A stretch of DNA of 64,000 bases from JAGVPT01 sp963717445 (GCA_963717445.1 OY970334.1:2666001-2730000), one strand, 5' to 3'; shown: positions 27,718-37,168, counted from the stretch's first letter. The notes: generated by a model from the letters alone, not told the origin. Made by a program: numbers and translations.

Positions 27718-28857
27718 ATGAGCATTTCAGATCGGTCGTTGCGTGTAGCATTAGTGCACGATTGGCTCACCGGCATGCGTGGGGGGGAAAAATGCCTGGA
27801 GGCATTGTGCGAGCTTTTTCCAGATGCACCGATTTATACATTGCTTCATGTGAAGGGAGCAATGTCGCCGCTGATCGAGTCGAAAACGATTCACACGTCG
27901 TTTCTCCAGCACTTTCCGTTCATCGAAGAGAAATACCGAATGTACCTTCCGGTGTTTCCTTTTGCGATTGAATCATTCGATTTTTCCGAGTACGATCTCC
28001 TTATCTCGACGAGCCATTGCGTGGCAAAAGGAGCAAGACCGCGCAGCAACGCTTTGCATCTTTGTTATTGTTTTACCCCTATGCGCTACGTCTATGAAAT
28101 GTATGATGAATATTTTGGAAGAGGCCAGGCTGGGGCTGCAACCCGGATGGCAATGAAAATCGCCGCTCCGCTGCTGAGGCAGTGGGATAAAAAGACCGCC
28201 GGCCGGGTTCATCACTTCGTCGCGATCTCAGAACATGTTCGTCAACGGATCATGCGGCATTATGGACGGGATGCGGAAATAATTTTTCCGCCGGTCGACA
28301 CGGAAAAATTTCTGATATCGCAAAAAAAGGAAGAGTATTATTTAATCGTGAGTGCGCTTGTCCCCTACAAAAAAGTTGACCTTGCAGTTAAGGCCTTCAA
28401 CAAGACCGGGAGGCGGCTGGTGATTGTGGGAAAAGGTCCGGACGAAGAGAAACTTCGGCGATCGGCAAGGCCCAATGTCGAATTTGTCGGTTGGAAGGGG
28501 GATGATGAGCTTGCTTTGCTCTATGCCGGTTGCACGGCGCTGGTATTTCCCGGAGAAGAAGATTTCGGCATCGTTCCTCTTGAAGCAATGGCAAGCGGTA
28601 AGGCTGTGATTGCATACGGAAAGGGAGGGGCGTTGGAGACAGTCCAGGATGGTATCTCGGGTCTTTTTTTTTATGAGCAGTCGGTCGATGCTCTTGAACG
28701 CGCGATTTCAAGGGCGGAACGGATTCGGTTCGATCCGGAGAAAATACGGGAAAGGGCGCTCCAATTTTCGCGGCTTATCTACAAAGACACCATGAAGAAA
28801 TTCATCGAAGAAAAAATAGAAGACCACAAAAAAATAATACAGAGTGCGTCCGTTTAG
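27718..28857 (+). CDS. Family 4 glycosyltransferase (GT-B)
   Basis: The ~379-residue protein begins LRVALVHDWLTGMRGGEKCL, a common start of GT4 enzymes. The C-terminal half has KGPDEEKLRR, FVGWKGDDELALLYAGC and the donor-binding PGEEDFGIVPLEAMASGKAVIAY with the E-x7-E pair. It should transfer a sugar from a nucleotide donor during cell-surface polysaccharide or LPS assembly, on the cytoplasmic face. The start at 27718 gives MSISDRSLRVAL; an earlier ATG at 27646 would add residues upstream of the conserved start. Confidence 0.9.
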   Translation: MSISDRSLRVALVHDWLTGMRGGEKCLEALCELFPDAPIYTLLHVKGAMSPLIESKTIHTSFLQHFPFIEEKYRMYLPVFPFAIESFDFSEYDLLISTSHCVAKGARPRSNALHLCYCFTPMRYVYEMYDEYFGRGQAGAATRMAMKIAAPLLRQWDKKTAGRVHHFVAISEHVRQRIMRHYGRDAEIIFPPVDTEKFLISQKKEEYYLIVSALVPYKKVDLAVKAFNKTGRRLVIVGKGPDEEKLRRSARPNVEFVGWKGDDELALLYAGCTALVFPGEEDFGIVPLEAMASGKAVIAYGKGGALETVQDGISGLFFYEQSVDALERAISRAERIRFDPEKIRERALQFSRLIYKDTMKKFIEEKIEDHKKIIQSASV

Positions 28858-28875
28858 GATTTGGATTCTCCCCGT

Positions 28876-30306
28876 ATGAACTACTTCATCGCTGCTTCTC
28901 CGACTCGTAAAGTTCTTTTTGGGATTATTATCGTAGCGGTGATCCTCCGGGTCGGTGCAGTACTCTTGTTCCATCCGCCGCTTATTTCGGACGCCAAAGA
29001 ATATGATGCGATTGCCAGAGCCCTTGTCCGGGGCGACGGATTCACACTTGAAGGCAATCCGACCGCGTTCCGTCTTCCCGGTTATCCACTTCTTCTTGCC
29101 GCCACGTACGCAGTGTTCGGCGATTCGCAAGTTCCGATAAAAATGCTCCAAGTCATTGCCGATGTTATTTCTTGCCTCCTGTTATTCGGCATCGGGAAGA
29201 AATTGTTTTCCGAAAAAGTCGGACTCGCTGCCGCCGCAATTCTGGCGTTATTTCCCATACAAGTGCTGTACGTTCCGCTTCTGATGACCGAAACGATTTT
29301 CACGACAATCCTTTTACTCATCGTGTGGGTTGCCGTTGTCGAAGACGTACCGGGACAATTAATTATTCTCGGCGTATTGACGGGACTCGGGATGCTGTTG
29401 CGGACTGTCGTGGCTTGTTTACCGTTGATGATTGTTCTGTACCGTTGGAGATGCGGTACGCCATTTCATACGAATGTCAGATCCCTCGTCATTATTGCCG
29501 CGGCGGCATTCATCACTGTTTCTCCATGGCTTGCCCGAAATTATGTTGAGTTTCACAGGATCGCTTTTACGAGTAATGCAGGGGTAAATTTTTGGGTGGG
29601 AAACCATTCAGGCGCAAACGGTTCGTATTCATTTCCAAATGAAAACAATCCTCTTAATGGTGCCAAAGATGAATTCGACCGTTCGAATCTTGGATTCAAA
29701 CTCGGGTTTGAGTTCATACGTACCCGCCCGCTTGAGTCTATCGTTCTCGAGGTGAAAAAAGTCGCACACTTCTTCGCTGCCGATTATTGGCTTCTCATGG
29801 CAATGAACTACAAGCCGGAATGGGCATTCATGCGGAGTGCATCGTCGATGTATCGCCAATTTTCGCTAACGACGGTGATTATTCTTCACCTGCCCTATGT
29901 GGCGGTTATCGTCATAGGAACGTTTGCCCTCGTTTGCCCGGCACGTAAGGACGAGAAAAAATTTTTTTTCCTCCGTTCGCTTCTTCTTTATTGGCTGGCA
30001 GTGCATCTGATTTTTTTCGCCGGCGCTCGGTTCCGTTTTCCGATCGTACCGATATTTATTCTTGCTGCTGCCTACGGCTGTTTTGTTCTGTATGAGAATA
30101 CTTTTCAACGGAAAAAAATTCGATTGATAATTTTTACATTACTCTGTCTCCTCTATGTCGGCGGTTGGCTCGGCGAGATTTTTACACTGCGGTCGAAAAC
30201 TGTCAACGCCCAATCCGTCGTGGAGCTCATTCTCGACAAAAATCCACTCAGTTTCGATCCCCAAACCCCGTGCTTCCATCGGTGCAATCAACCAAAAACT
30301 CGTTGA
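28876..30306 (+). CDS. Family 39-like membrane glycosyltransferase (ArnT/PMT type)
   Basis: The ~476-residue protein has about ten transmembrane segments. After the first helix, the periplasmic loop contains SDAKEYDAIARALVRGDGF, with the acidic residues typical of GT39/ArnT-like enzymes, followed by PTAFRLPGYPLLLAA. Such enzymes use lipid-linked sugars to glycosylate proteins or lipids in the periplasm. It starts within 20 bases of the GT4 stop. ATG 28876 is preferred over TTG 28861. Confidence 0.85.
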   Translation: MNYFIAASPTRKVLFGIIIVAVILRVGAVLLFHPPLISDAKEYDAIARALVRGDGFTLEGNPTAFRLPGYPLLLAATYAVFGDSQVPIKMLQVIADVISCLLLFGIGKKLFSEKVGLAAAAILALFPIQVLYVPLLMTETIFTTILLLIVWVAVVEDVPGQLIILGVLTGLGMLLRTVVACLPLMIVLYRWRCGTPFHTNVRSLVIIAAAAFITVSPWLARNYVEFHRIAFTSNAGVNFWVGNHSGANGSYSFPNENNPLNGAKDEFDRSNLGFKLGFEFIRTRPLESIVLEVKKVAHFFAADYWLLMAMNYKPEWAFMRSASSMYRQFSLTTVIILHLPYVAVIVIGTFALVCPARKDEKKFFFLRSLLLYWLAVHLIFFAGARFRFPIVPIFILAAAYGCFVLYENTFQRKKIRLIIFTLLCLLYVGGWLGEIFTLRSKTVNAQSVVELILDKNPLSFDPQTPCFHRCNQPKTR

Positions 30307-30334
30307 CATTGTAGCGCTCCTTCAGTATATTTAC
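30303..30334 (+). promoter_or_regulatory. Strong candidate promoter for the M23-bactofilin-ATP synthase operon
   Basis: TTGACA at 30303-30308, a 17-base spacer and TATATTTAC at 30326-30334 form the best housekeeping-type promoter seen in the window. It overlaps the stop codon of the preceding glycosyltransferase gene. It lies ~60 bases upstream of the GTG start of the M23 peptidase gene. Confidence 0.5.
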
Positions 30335-30396
30335 AGTTCAATTCTTGATTTTTTCAAGAAAAAAGCGCTGTACGGTGGGCGGAAGGTCGAACAAGA

Positions 30397-31290
30397 GTGG
30401 CTCCAAATCGCGATCATCATATCACAAAGGAACGCAAGTTTCAAATTCTTGTGATTCCGCAGGGAGATGCAGGGGAAAAGCGATCGTTCGCTCTTACGAT
30501 GGGACGGATTGTTGGCCTTGCAGGCGGACTCATCGCCGTCATTTTGGTCGCTGTGGTTTTGCTTCTCGGATACACCCCCCTCGGGATGTTGGTTCCGATA
30601 TCCAATACTGAAATTCAAAAGAAATACGGAACCCAGCTTTATGATTTGCAAACACGGCTCAGCAAGGTTTCAGAAGAATTTATCGTGCTTCAGGAATACA
30701 ATCGCAAGCTGCGAAGTGTTCTTGGCGAAGACTTGAAGAAAGACACCACGTCGTCTTCAATTGCATTGAATGATGAACCTGTTGCGCCGCTGCAAGATGA
30801 ATCTCCGGAAACGGAGCAGCAAACGGCGGTGGAACCCCAGCCGAAAACTGAAAATGCTGCGTACGGAATCACGGCGCAACGGTTGGCAGCGAGCAAGCCG
30901 TTTCAGGCGTCGTTCCCGTTGTATCCGCCCGTTGTGGGGTATGTTTCCCAGGGATTTGATGAAGCGCGAAAGCATTTCGGAATTGATTATGCAGGCCGGC
31001 AGGGGTCGATTATCAGCGCGGCGGCTGACGGATATGTCGTCTTTTCAGGTTGGACGTATGATGACGGCAATATGATTATTCTTTCCCATGGCGGCGGCTA
31101 TTTTACAATTTACAAGCATAATCAGTCGTTGCTGAAATCGGCAAACGAATTTGTCAAACGGGGAGAGCCGATAGCGCTTCTCGGGAATTCGGGAAATACG
31201 AGCCATGGTCCGCATCTCCATTTTGAATTATGGAAGGATGGCCAGCCGCAAAACCCGGATGAATATTTAATAGCAATCGAATCTATGTGA
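30397..31290 (+). CDS. M23-family (LytM) peptidoglycan endopeptidase
   Basis: The 297-residue protein has a cytoplasmic tail of ~38 residues, one transmembrane helix (about 39-68), a short coiled coil (70-115) and an M23 domain. Its zinc ligands are visible: His and Asp in KHFGIDYAG near 190 and HxH in HGPHLHFELW near 270. All ligands are present, so it should be an active murein hydrolase rather than a degenerate activator. The start is GTG at 30397, since the frame is closed by a stop at 30346. A bactofilin gene follows directly, and the two families are often adjacent and work together in cell-shape control. Confidence 0.9.
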   Translation: MAPNRDHHITKERKFQILVIPQGDAGEKRSFALTMGRIVGLAGGLIAVILVAVVLLLGYTPLGMLVPISNTEIQKKYGTQLYDLQTRLSKVSEEFIVLQEYNRKLRSVLGEDLKKDTTSSSIALNDEPVAPLQDESPETEQQTAVEPQPKTENAAYGITAQRLAASKPFQASFPLYPPVVGYVSQGFDEARKHFGIDYAGRQGSIISAAADGYVVFSGWTYDDGNMIILSHGGGYFTIYKHNQSLLKSANEFVKRGEPIALLGNSGNTSHGPHLHFELWKDGQPQNPDEYLIAIESM

Positions 31291-31305
31291 GTGAGGAACG
31301 TCGCC

Positions 31306-31674
31306 ATGGCTGAAAAGAATGCTGTAAAAGAATTAAACCTTATCGGTTCGGGCACGACTGTCGAAGGGAAGATTCGGACGCAAGGGAATATTCGAATCGA
31401 CGGCAAAATGATGGGCGAACTTCATGCCGCCGAGAATGTTGCGGTTGGATTAACCGGTGAAATTGAGGGGAACATCAACGGGAAGAACGTTACTGTCGGC
31501 GGAAAGATTCGCGGCAATATTATTGCGGTCGATAAGCTTGTGTTCGAGGGAAAGGCTGTTGTCCGCGGCGACATTCGATCCGCCCGCTTGGTGATTGATG
31601 AGGGTGCGGTGTTCGACGGAAAGATTTCCATGACTGATGCACGCAGCGTAAACCACGATATACAAAAGTATTAG
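31306..31674 (+). CDS. Bactofilin (polymer-forming cytoskeletal protein)
   Basis: The ~122-residue protein contains the beta-helix repeat of bactofilins: NLIGSGTTVEGKI, GNIRIDGKMMGELHAAENVAV, GEIEGNINGKNVTV and GKIRGNIIAV, with a six-residue hydrophobic periodicity. Bactofilins polymerise without nucleotide at the membrane and place peptidoglycan enzymes. ATG 31306 is preferred because GAGGA precedes it; GTG 31291 directly after the peptidase stop is an alternative. Adjacency to an M23 peptidase supports a joint murein-shaping role. Confidence 0.93.
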   Translation: MAEKNAVKELNLIGSGTTVEGKIRTQGNIRIDGKMMGELHAAENVAVGLTGEIEGNINGKNVTVGGKIRGNIIAVDKLVFEGKAVVRGDIRSARLVIDEGAVFDGKISMTDARSVNHDIQKY

Positions 31675-31685
31675 GCCGCGAGCCT

Positions 31686-31967
31686 ATGGAACAGCGGGAT
31701 GACAAGCTGTTCGAAGATCAGCGCACGACACTGCGAAGGTTTGCTCCGTTTCTGACGTTGGGAATTCAGCTCGCTCTTTCAATTGTTTTCTTTTTTTTTC
31801 TCGGGAAATGGATGGACGCCCGGTTCGATACCTCGCCGTGGTTGATGCTTGGCGGGCTCGTTGCCGGCGGAGTCGGCGGGATGGTCAAATTCATAACATC
31901 GGTAATGAAGTTAGGTCAACAGCAAGACGCCTTGGATGCAGAACGAAAGCGGCAAAAGAAAGTTTGA
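31686..31967 (+). CDS. AtpZ/AtpI-like F0F1-associated membrane protein
   Basis: The 93-residue protein has two hydrophobic helices (about 22-42 and 50-72) split by a short loop, with GGLVAGGVGGMVKF in the second, matching the small AtpZ/ATPase-gene-1 proteins that precede ATP synthase genes. They are thought to help assemble the c-ring or handle Mg2+/Ca2+. The 3' end overlaps the next gene by 32 bases, so the ATP synthase genes are tightly packed. Confidence 0.8.
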   Translation: MEQRDDKLFEDQRTTLRRFAPFLTLGIQLALSIVFFFFLGKWMDARFDTSPWLMLGGLVAGGVGGMVKFITSVMKLGQQQDALDAERKRQKKV

Positions 31968-32346
31968 GGTCTCTTTTCCACGTCAAATTGCTGTTGTCTT
32001 CTTTTTGAGCGCTCTGCTATCAGCTTATCCGCTCGTTGCTTTTGCCTCAGCAGAAGTTATCCGCGCGTGCGTTGCAGGGGTTATCATAAGTTTGGCGAAC
32101 GTGCTGGCCGGTTACGCGGCGATTGAATACTCGATTGATAAATCATACACGCTCTTCCTGAAAGTGGTGCTCGGCGGAATGGGGGTTCGTATGTTGCTGA
32201 TGCTTGGGGCTCTGTTGATATTGATAAAAGTATTTCATGTTCAGGCGGTGCCCCTCGTCGTTTCGTTGATGGGATATTATATTCTCTTTTTAATTCTCGA
32301 AGTGGTTTTTATGCAGAAGAAAATGAGCAAGAAAGCAGAAGGGTAA
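31936..32346 (+). CDS. AtpI-like four-helix membrane protein of the ATP synthase operon
   Basis: This 136-residue protein has four predicted membrane helices and no soluble domain. Position (between AtpZ and subunit a) and size match the poorly conserved AtpI/ATP-synthase-I proteins. I see no motif that proves it. The start overlaps the end of the preceding gene. Confidence 0.65.
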   Translation: MQNESGKRKFEVSFPRQIAVVFFLSALLSAYPLVAFASAEVIRACVAGVIISLANVLAGYAAIEYSIDKSYTLFLKVVLGGMGVRMLLMLGALLILIKVFHVQAVPLVVSLMGYYILFLILEVVFMQKKMSKKAEG

Positions 32347-32350
32347 TTCC

Positions 32351-33283
32351 GTGGCATCGTTTTTTCTTTTTGATACTCAAACTGCGGCTCAAGCCGTTGT
32401 CGATTCTGCCGGCGTTATTGCCGACACCGCACGCGCTTCCGGCGTGCATGAAGAGGGCGAAAATCTTTTTGCTCATCTCCTCAAGCATGTGCAGGACGCT
32501 CACGAGCTTGAGACTCCGTTCGGTCGGTTGACGCTTCCTCATCTTTCCCTCTTCGGTCTCGATATGTCGATAACGAAACATGTGGTCTTTTTGTGGGTCG
32601 CTGCCATCATCCTGATCATTGCCCTGGCTCTGGTTGCACGAAAAAATAAGAAGCAATTAGTTCCGACGGGCTTCGGTAATCTCATTGAAATTTTCGTCGT
32701 TTTTGTCCGCGATGAAATCGCGATCCCCAACATGGGGATTGGCGGGATCAAGTACCTCCCGTATTTATTGACGACCTTCTTTTTTATTCTCTTGATGAAT
32801 TTGTTGGGGCTCGTGCCGTACGGTGCTTCTGCCACCGGAAACGTCAGTGTGACGGCGGGTCTTGCAATCATCGCCTATATCATGATTCAGGCGTCTGCAA
32901 TCCGCACGCAAGGGCTCGGCCACTACTTCGCGCATTTCACCAGCGGTGTCCATTGGATTTTATGGCCTATCATGGTTCCGATCGAGATTCTCGGGACGTT
33001 CACCAAAGCATTTGCATTGTGTGTTCGTTTGTTCGCGAACATGACCGCCGGACACATCGTCATCGTATCGCTGCTCGGATTGATCTTTGTCTTCGGAAAA
33101 TTATCTCCGGTGCTGGGATACGCAGTCTCGGTACCGTCAGTCCTTTTCACCATTGGAATAGACCTTCTTGAGCTTTTTGTCGCATTCCTCCAGGCATATA
33201 TTTTTACAATACTCACTGCGCTTTTTATGGGACTCGGCATGCAGGCCGAAAGCCATGAAACCCATGAAGAACACGCGCACTAA
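32351..33283 (+). CDS. atpB: ATP synthase F0 subunit a
   Basis: The 310-residue protein is subunit a of the F-type ATP synthase. It has a long hydrophilic N-terminus of ~75 residues, as in Bacteroidota and Chlorobiota, then five or six helices. The essential proton-channel arginine is in CVRLFANMTAGH near 230. A His-rich tail (ESHETHEEHAH) ends the protein. The start is GTG at 32351 with GAAGGG about nine bases upstream. Confidence 0.95.
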   Translation: MASFFLFDTQTAAQAVVDSAGVIADTARASGVHEEGENLFAHLLKHVQDAHELETPFGRLTLPHLSLFGLDMSITKHVVFLWVAAIILIIALALVARKNKKQLVPTGFGNLIEIFVVFVRDEIAIPNMGIGGIKYLPYLLTTFFFILLMNLLGLVPYGASATGNVSVTAGLAIIAYIMIQASAIRTQGLGHYFAHFTSGVHWILWPIMVPIEILGTFTKAFALCVRLFANMTAGHIVIVSLLGLIFVFGKLSPVLGYAVSVPSVLFTIGIDLLELFVAFLQAYIFTILTALFMGLGMQAESHETHEEHAH

Positions 33284-33341
33284 AAAATTCTAGAGATCAT
33301 CGTTCACTATTTATACCATCTATACTTATAGGAGAAAAATA

Positions 33342-33599
33342 ATGGAAGCAAATCCGATTGAAGTCGCAAAAGCCGTAGCAACACAATGGGGATATCTGGC
33401 AGCGGGTTTCGGTGCGGCAATCACCGTTGTCGGTGCCGGTCTGGGAATCGGCAAGCTCGCGGCAGCGGCAATGGAAGCGAGCGGCCGCCAGCCCGAAGTC
33501 GCCGGACAGGTCCGCACCTCGATGTTGATTGCGGCAGCGCTTATTGAAGGCGTGACGTTCTTTTCGCTCGCAATTTGCATCATTCTTGCAACCAAGTAA
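33342..33599 (+). CDS. atpE: ATP synthase F0 subunit c
   Basis: The 85-residue hairpin protein has two transmembrane helices around a polar loop (ASGRQPEVAGQVR). The ion-binding carboxylate is a Glu in AALIEGVTFF. The first helix has a GAGLGIG glycine motif for c-ring packing. The sequence lacks the Gln and Ser/Thr residues of Na+-binding c subunits as far as can be read, so H+ coupling is likely. AGGAG at 33331-33335 precedes the ATG. Confidence 0.96.
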   Translation: MEANPIEVAKAVATQWGYLAAGFGAAITVVGAGLGIGKLAAAAMEASGRQPEVAGQVRTSMLIAAALIEGVTFFSLAICIILATK

Positions 33600-33617
33600 A
33601 ACTCTACAGGGATCGAT

Positions 33618-34103
33618 ATGTTAGATATTAATCCGGGACTCATTCTCTGGACGATCATTACTTTTGTCATCCTGCTGTTCGTCCTGGGCAAAGTGGCATG
33701 GAAACCGTTGGTCAATGCTTTGCAAACGCGTGAACAAAGCATCCGTGATGCGCTGCTCAAAGCAGAGGAAGCAAAAAAAGAATCGGAACGAATGCTTGCG
33801 GAAAACAAAGAAGCCATGAAGCGCGCAAACGAGGAGACATCCCGCATTCTCAAAGAAGGCCGAGAATTGGCCGAGCAGATGAAGAATGAAATCGTCGCCA
33901 AAGCTCACGAGAGCGCAACATCGATGATGGACCAGGCAAAAGAAGATATTCAACGCGAGAAGGAGACCGCACTTTTGCAATTGAAGAATGAGGTTGCCGA
34001 TCTTGCCATGAATGTTGCCGAAAAGATCATTGATGAGTCGCTCGACGATGCAAAGCAAAAAAAACTCGTCGATAAAGTTCTCCAATCGCTTCCAAAGAAT
34101 TGA
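33618..34103 (+). CDS. atpF: ATP synthase F0 subunit b
   Basis: The 161-residue protein has one N-terminal membrane helix (LILWTIITFVILLFVLGKVAW) and a long charged coiled coil from about residue 35 to 150, the plan of the peripheral stalk subunit b. It dimerises and binds delta. Its TGA overlaps the atpH ATG (TGATG), so translation is probably coupled. Confidence 0.95.
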   Translation: MLDINPGLILWTIITFVILLFVLGKVAWKPLVNALQTREQSIRDALLKAEEAKKESERMLAENKEAMKRANEETSRILKEGRELAEQMKNEIVAKAHESATSMMDQAKEDIQREKETALLQLKNEVADLAMNVAEKIIDESLDDAKQKKLVDKVLQSLPKN

Positions 34104-34657
34104 TGAGTAACCTCAGAGTTGCAAAACGGTATGCCTCCGCGTTAATGGAGTTAACCGGCGAAAATAAAAAGCCCGAGGAAATCGCAAACGACCTGTTGAC
34201 CGTTCAATCGGCAATCAAGTCGTCCAAGGAGCTGCGTTCGCTCCTGGCAAGCCCGGTTGTCCCAAAAGTGAAGAAAAAAGCAATCGTTGCGGAAATCTTC
34301 AATAAAAAAATCGGCGATGTTGTGCATCGGTATCTTGCGTCTATTATAGAAAAGCGACGCGAGGATGTGCTTCCCGAAATCCTCGAGCAATATTTTCTCC
34401 TTCGGGATGAACAGCTCGGGATCGTTTCCGTAAATGTGCGGACTGCCGTGGAGTTCTCCGCGGCGCAGGAGAAGGCGCTGATTAAGCAGTTGGAGTCGTT
34501 TACGCAGAAGAAAGTTCGCGTCTCGTTCAGCCTCGATAAAATATTGAAGGGGGGCTTTGTTGCAAAAGTTGGAGATACGACGTTAGACGGGAGCATTCGC
34601 CGTCAGCTTGAGCTCTTGCGCTCGCGGTTGAAAAACGGTTCCGTTTCGAAGAATTAA
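34103..34657 (+). CDS. atpH: ATP synthase F1 subunit delta
   Basis: The 184-residue protein starts MSNLRVAKRYASALMEL, typical of delta (OSCP), which joins the peripheral stalk to alpha3beta3. The C-terminal block KVGDTTLDGSIRRQLELLRSRL is also typical. ATG 34103 overlaps the atpF stop; the TTG at 34100 is one codon earlier in the same frame. Confidence 0.95.
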   Translation: MSNLRVAKRYASALMELTGENKKPEEIANDLLTVQSAIKSSKELRSLLASPVVPKVKKKAIVAEIFNKKIGDVVHRYLASIIEKRREDVLPEILEQYFLLRDEQLGIVSVNVRTAVEFSAAQEKALIKQLESFTQKKVRVSFSLDKILKGGFVAKVGDTTLDGSIRRQLELLRSRLKNGSVSKN

Positions 34658-34684
34658 TTTGTTGAATTAACCAAGGATATGACA

Positions 34685-36235
34685 ATGGCGGAAGTACGAC
34701 CCGATGAGATAACAGCCGTGCTGCGAAAGCAGCTCTCCGGCTTTGAAAAAGAAATCGATATTTACGACGTCGGCACCGTGTTGCAGGTCGGCGACGGCAT
34801 TGCGCGCCTCTATGGATTGTCCAAAGTCATGGCGAGCGAGCTTATTGAATTTCCGAATGATGTGTTCGGCATGGTGCTGAATCTTGAAGAAGATAATGTC
34901 GGATGTGTTCTGTTTGGGGACGATACAAAAATTAAGGAAGGTGACACGGTAAAGCGAACAAAGCGTGTAGCCTCCATGCCTGTTGGCGAGGCGATGTTGG
35001 GACGCGTGATTAATCCTCTCGGGCAGCCGATTGACGGACGCGGTACGATCAAGACCGATAAGTTCTCTCCTCTTGAAAGAAAAGCGCTTGGTGTTATCCA
35101 ACGCCAACCGGTGAAGCAGCCGCTCCAGACGGGACTAAAAGCAATCGACGGCATGATCCCTATCGGTCGCGGACAGCGCGAGTTGATCATCGGCGACCGC
35201 CAGACAGGGAAAACGGCTGTCGCTCTTGACACGATCATCAATCAAAAATATACGCATTCGGAAAAAGCGAAGAAAGAGGGGGTAAAGCCGGTCTATTGTA
35301 TTTATGTCGCGATCGGCCAAAAAGGATCGACCGTTGCACAAGTGGTAGCAAAGCTCGATGAAATGGGGGCGATGGAATACACGACGATCATCTGTGCGAC
35401 CGCCAGCGACCCTGCCCCGCTACAATTTATTGCTCCGTATGCCGGTGCAACACTGGGAGAGTTCTTCCGGGACAGTGCGCGGGATGTGCTGGTGGTGTAC
35501 GATGACTTGTCGAAGCATGCCGCGGCGTACCGCCAGGTATCGCTGCTCTTGCGCCGCCCGCCCGGACGCGAAGCGTACCCCGGCGACGTGTTCTATCTTC
35601 ATTCCCGCCTTCTTGAGCGCGCGTCAAAATTGAGCGATGAGTTCGGCGCAGGGAGCCTGACGGCCCTTCCGATCATCGAGACACAAGCAGGGGATGTCGC
35701 CGCTTATATCCCGACAAACGTCATCTCAATCACGGATGGACAGATTTTCCTCGAGCCCAACCTTTTTAACTCCGGTGTCCGCCCTGCGATCAACGTCGGC
35801 ATCTCTGTGTCGCGCGTCGGGGGCAACGCGCAGATTAAAGCGATGAAAAAAGTTGCCGGACGCCTTCGACTGGACTTGGCGCAGTACCGTGAACTCGAAG
35901 CGTTTGCAAAATTCGGTTCCGACCTTGATAAAGCCACGCAGCAACAGCTGCTGCGCGGTTCGCGGCTTGTCGAAGTACTGAAACAGAGACAGTACGTGCC
36001 GATGCCGGTCGAGAAACAAGTGATGATGCTCTATCTTGGCACATCCGGTTTTCTGGACCAGCTGCCGCTCGATAAGGTGCTGCCGTTTGAAAAAGAATTT
36101 CTTGAAATGACGGAAACACGTCATAAGGATTTGCTCGACATCATCGCCGAGAAGAAAGAATTGACGGACGATATCACCAAACGCATTCAGGCGATTGCGA
36201 AGGAATTCATGGATACATTTTCGGCATCGGCGTAA
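34685..36235 (+). CDS. atpA: ATP synthase F1 subunit alpha
   Basis: The 516-residue protein is the non-catalytic alpha subunit. It has the Walker A motif GDRQTGKTA near 170, GQKGSTVAQVV, and the alpha signature region with PGREAYPGDVFYLHSRLLERA near 300. ATG 34685 has AAGGA seven bases upstream; ATG 34679 in the same frame is too close to it. The catalytic beta subunit gene is not in this cluster. Confidence 0.97.
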   Translation: MAEVRPDEITAVLRKQLSGFEKEIDIYDVGTVLQVGDGIARLYGLSKVMASELIEFPNDVFGMVLNLEEDNVGCVLFGDDTKIKEGDTVKRTKRVASMPVGEAMLGRVINPLGQPIDGRGTIKTDKFSPLERKALGVIQRQPVKQPLQTGLKAIDGMIPIGRGQRELIIGDRQTGKTAVALDTIINQKYTHSEKAKKEGVKPVYCIYVAIGQKGSTVAQVVAKLDEMGAMEYTTIICATASDPAPLQFIAPYAGATLGEFFRDSARDVLVVYDDLSKHAAAYRQVSLLLRRPPGREAYPGDVFYLHSRLLERASKLSDEFGAGSLTALPIIETQAGDVAAYIPTNVISITDGQIFLEPNLFNSGVRPAINVGISVSRVGGNAQIKAMKKVAGRLRLDLAQYRELEAFAKFGSDLDKATQQQLLRGSRLVEVLKQRQYVPMPVEKQVMMLYLGTSGFLDQLPLDKVLPFEKEFLEMTETRHKDLLDIIAEKKELTDDITKRIQAIAKEFMDTFSASA

Positions 36236-36237
36236 TC

Positions 36238-37134
36238 ATGGCTACGCTACGCGATATACGCAGGCGAATTGCGGGTGTCAAGAGCACGCAGAAGATCACC
36301 AAGGCAATGAAGATGGTCGCCGCGGCAAAACTGCGCCGCGCCCAGGAGGCAATTCTTCAAGCGCGTCCGTACGCCCGAAAAATGGCCGAAATGCTGCGCC
36401 ATCTTTCGGGGAAAGTTGAGGTCACAAAATATCCTTCGCTTGCACAGCGTCCCGTGGAAAAAGTTGCAATTGTTGTCATTACCGCCGACCGGGGTTTATG
36501 CGGAGCGTTTAACACGAACATCGTTCGCGCCGCCGTCGGTCACATCAACACCAGCTATAAGGAATTGTTTACCGCCGGAAACGTGAAACTCTTTTGTGTC
36601 GGCAGGAAGGGATACGACTACTTCAACAAACGGCATTACGAGATTCTTTTCAAGCAGGTCGGAATTTTCAACTCGCTGAATTTCGGCAACGCCCGGGCCA
36701 TCGTGAAAGAAATTGTCGACGGCTACGCTGCGAAACAATTCGATAAAGTTGTAGTCATCTACAACGAATTTAAAAACGCCGCCCAGCAGCGTATCGCGAT
36801 CGAACTCCTTCTCCCCATCCCCCCCGAGAAAGTTGAAAAGGATGAGGAGAAGAAACTCCGCTCGCTTGTCGACTACATTTACGAGCCGTCGAGCGACGAG
36901 ATTATTTCCGCACTCGTGCCGAAGCATTTGAATTTTCAGATGTGGCGCATGCTGCTGGAGTCCAATGCTGCCGAGCAGGGGGCGCGCATGACCGCAATGG
37001 AGAACGCATCAACCAATGCAAAAGAAATGATCAGTACCCTTGAGCTGTCGTATAATAAGGCGCGTCAGGCTTCCATCACGAAAGAACTTCTTGAAATTGT
37101 CAGTGGCGCAGAAGCGCTGAAAAAAGCAGGCTGA
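36238..37134 (+). CDS. atpG: ATP synthase F1 subunit gamma
   Basis: The 298-residue protein begins TLRDIRRRIAGVKSTQKITKAMKMVAAAKL, the conserved N-terminal shaft helix of gamma, and ends with the matching C-terminal helix SYNKARQASITKELLEIVSGAEAL. It is the rotating shaft of F1. It is the last ATP synthase gene; no beta or epsilon gene follows, and an IS30-family element begins 40 bases later. Confidence 0.96.
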   Translation: MATLRDIRRRIAGVKSTQKITKAMKMVAAAKLRRAQEAILQARPYARKMAEMLRHLSGKVEVTKYPSLAQRPVEKVAIVVITADRGLCGAFNTNIVRAAVGHINTSYKELFTAGNVKLFCVGRKGYDYFNKRHYEILFKQVGIFNSLNFGNARAIVKEIVDGYAAKQFDKVVVIYNEFKNAAQQRIAIELLLPIPPEKVEKDEEKKLRSLVDYIYEPSSDEIISALVPKHLNFQMWRMLLESNAAEQGARMTAMENASTNAKEMISTLELSYNKARQASITKELLEIVSGAEALKKAG

Positions 37135-37168
37135 TGGTAATTAAAAATTAATAATTAAGAAGCTGGAT

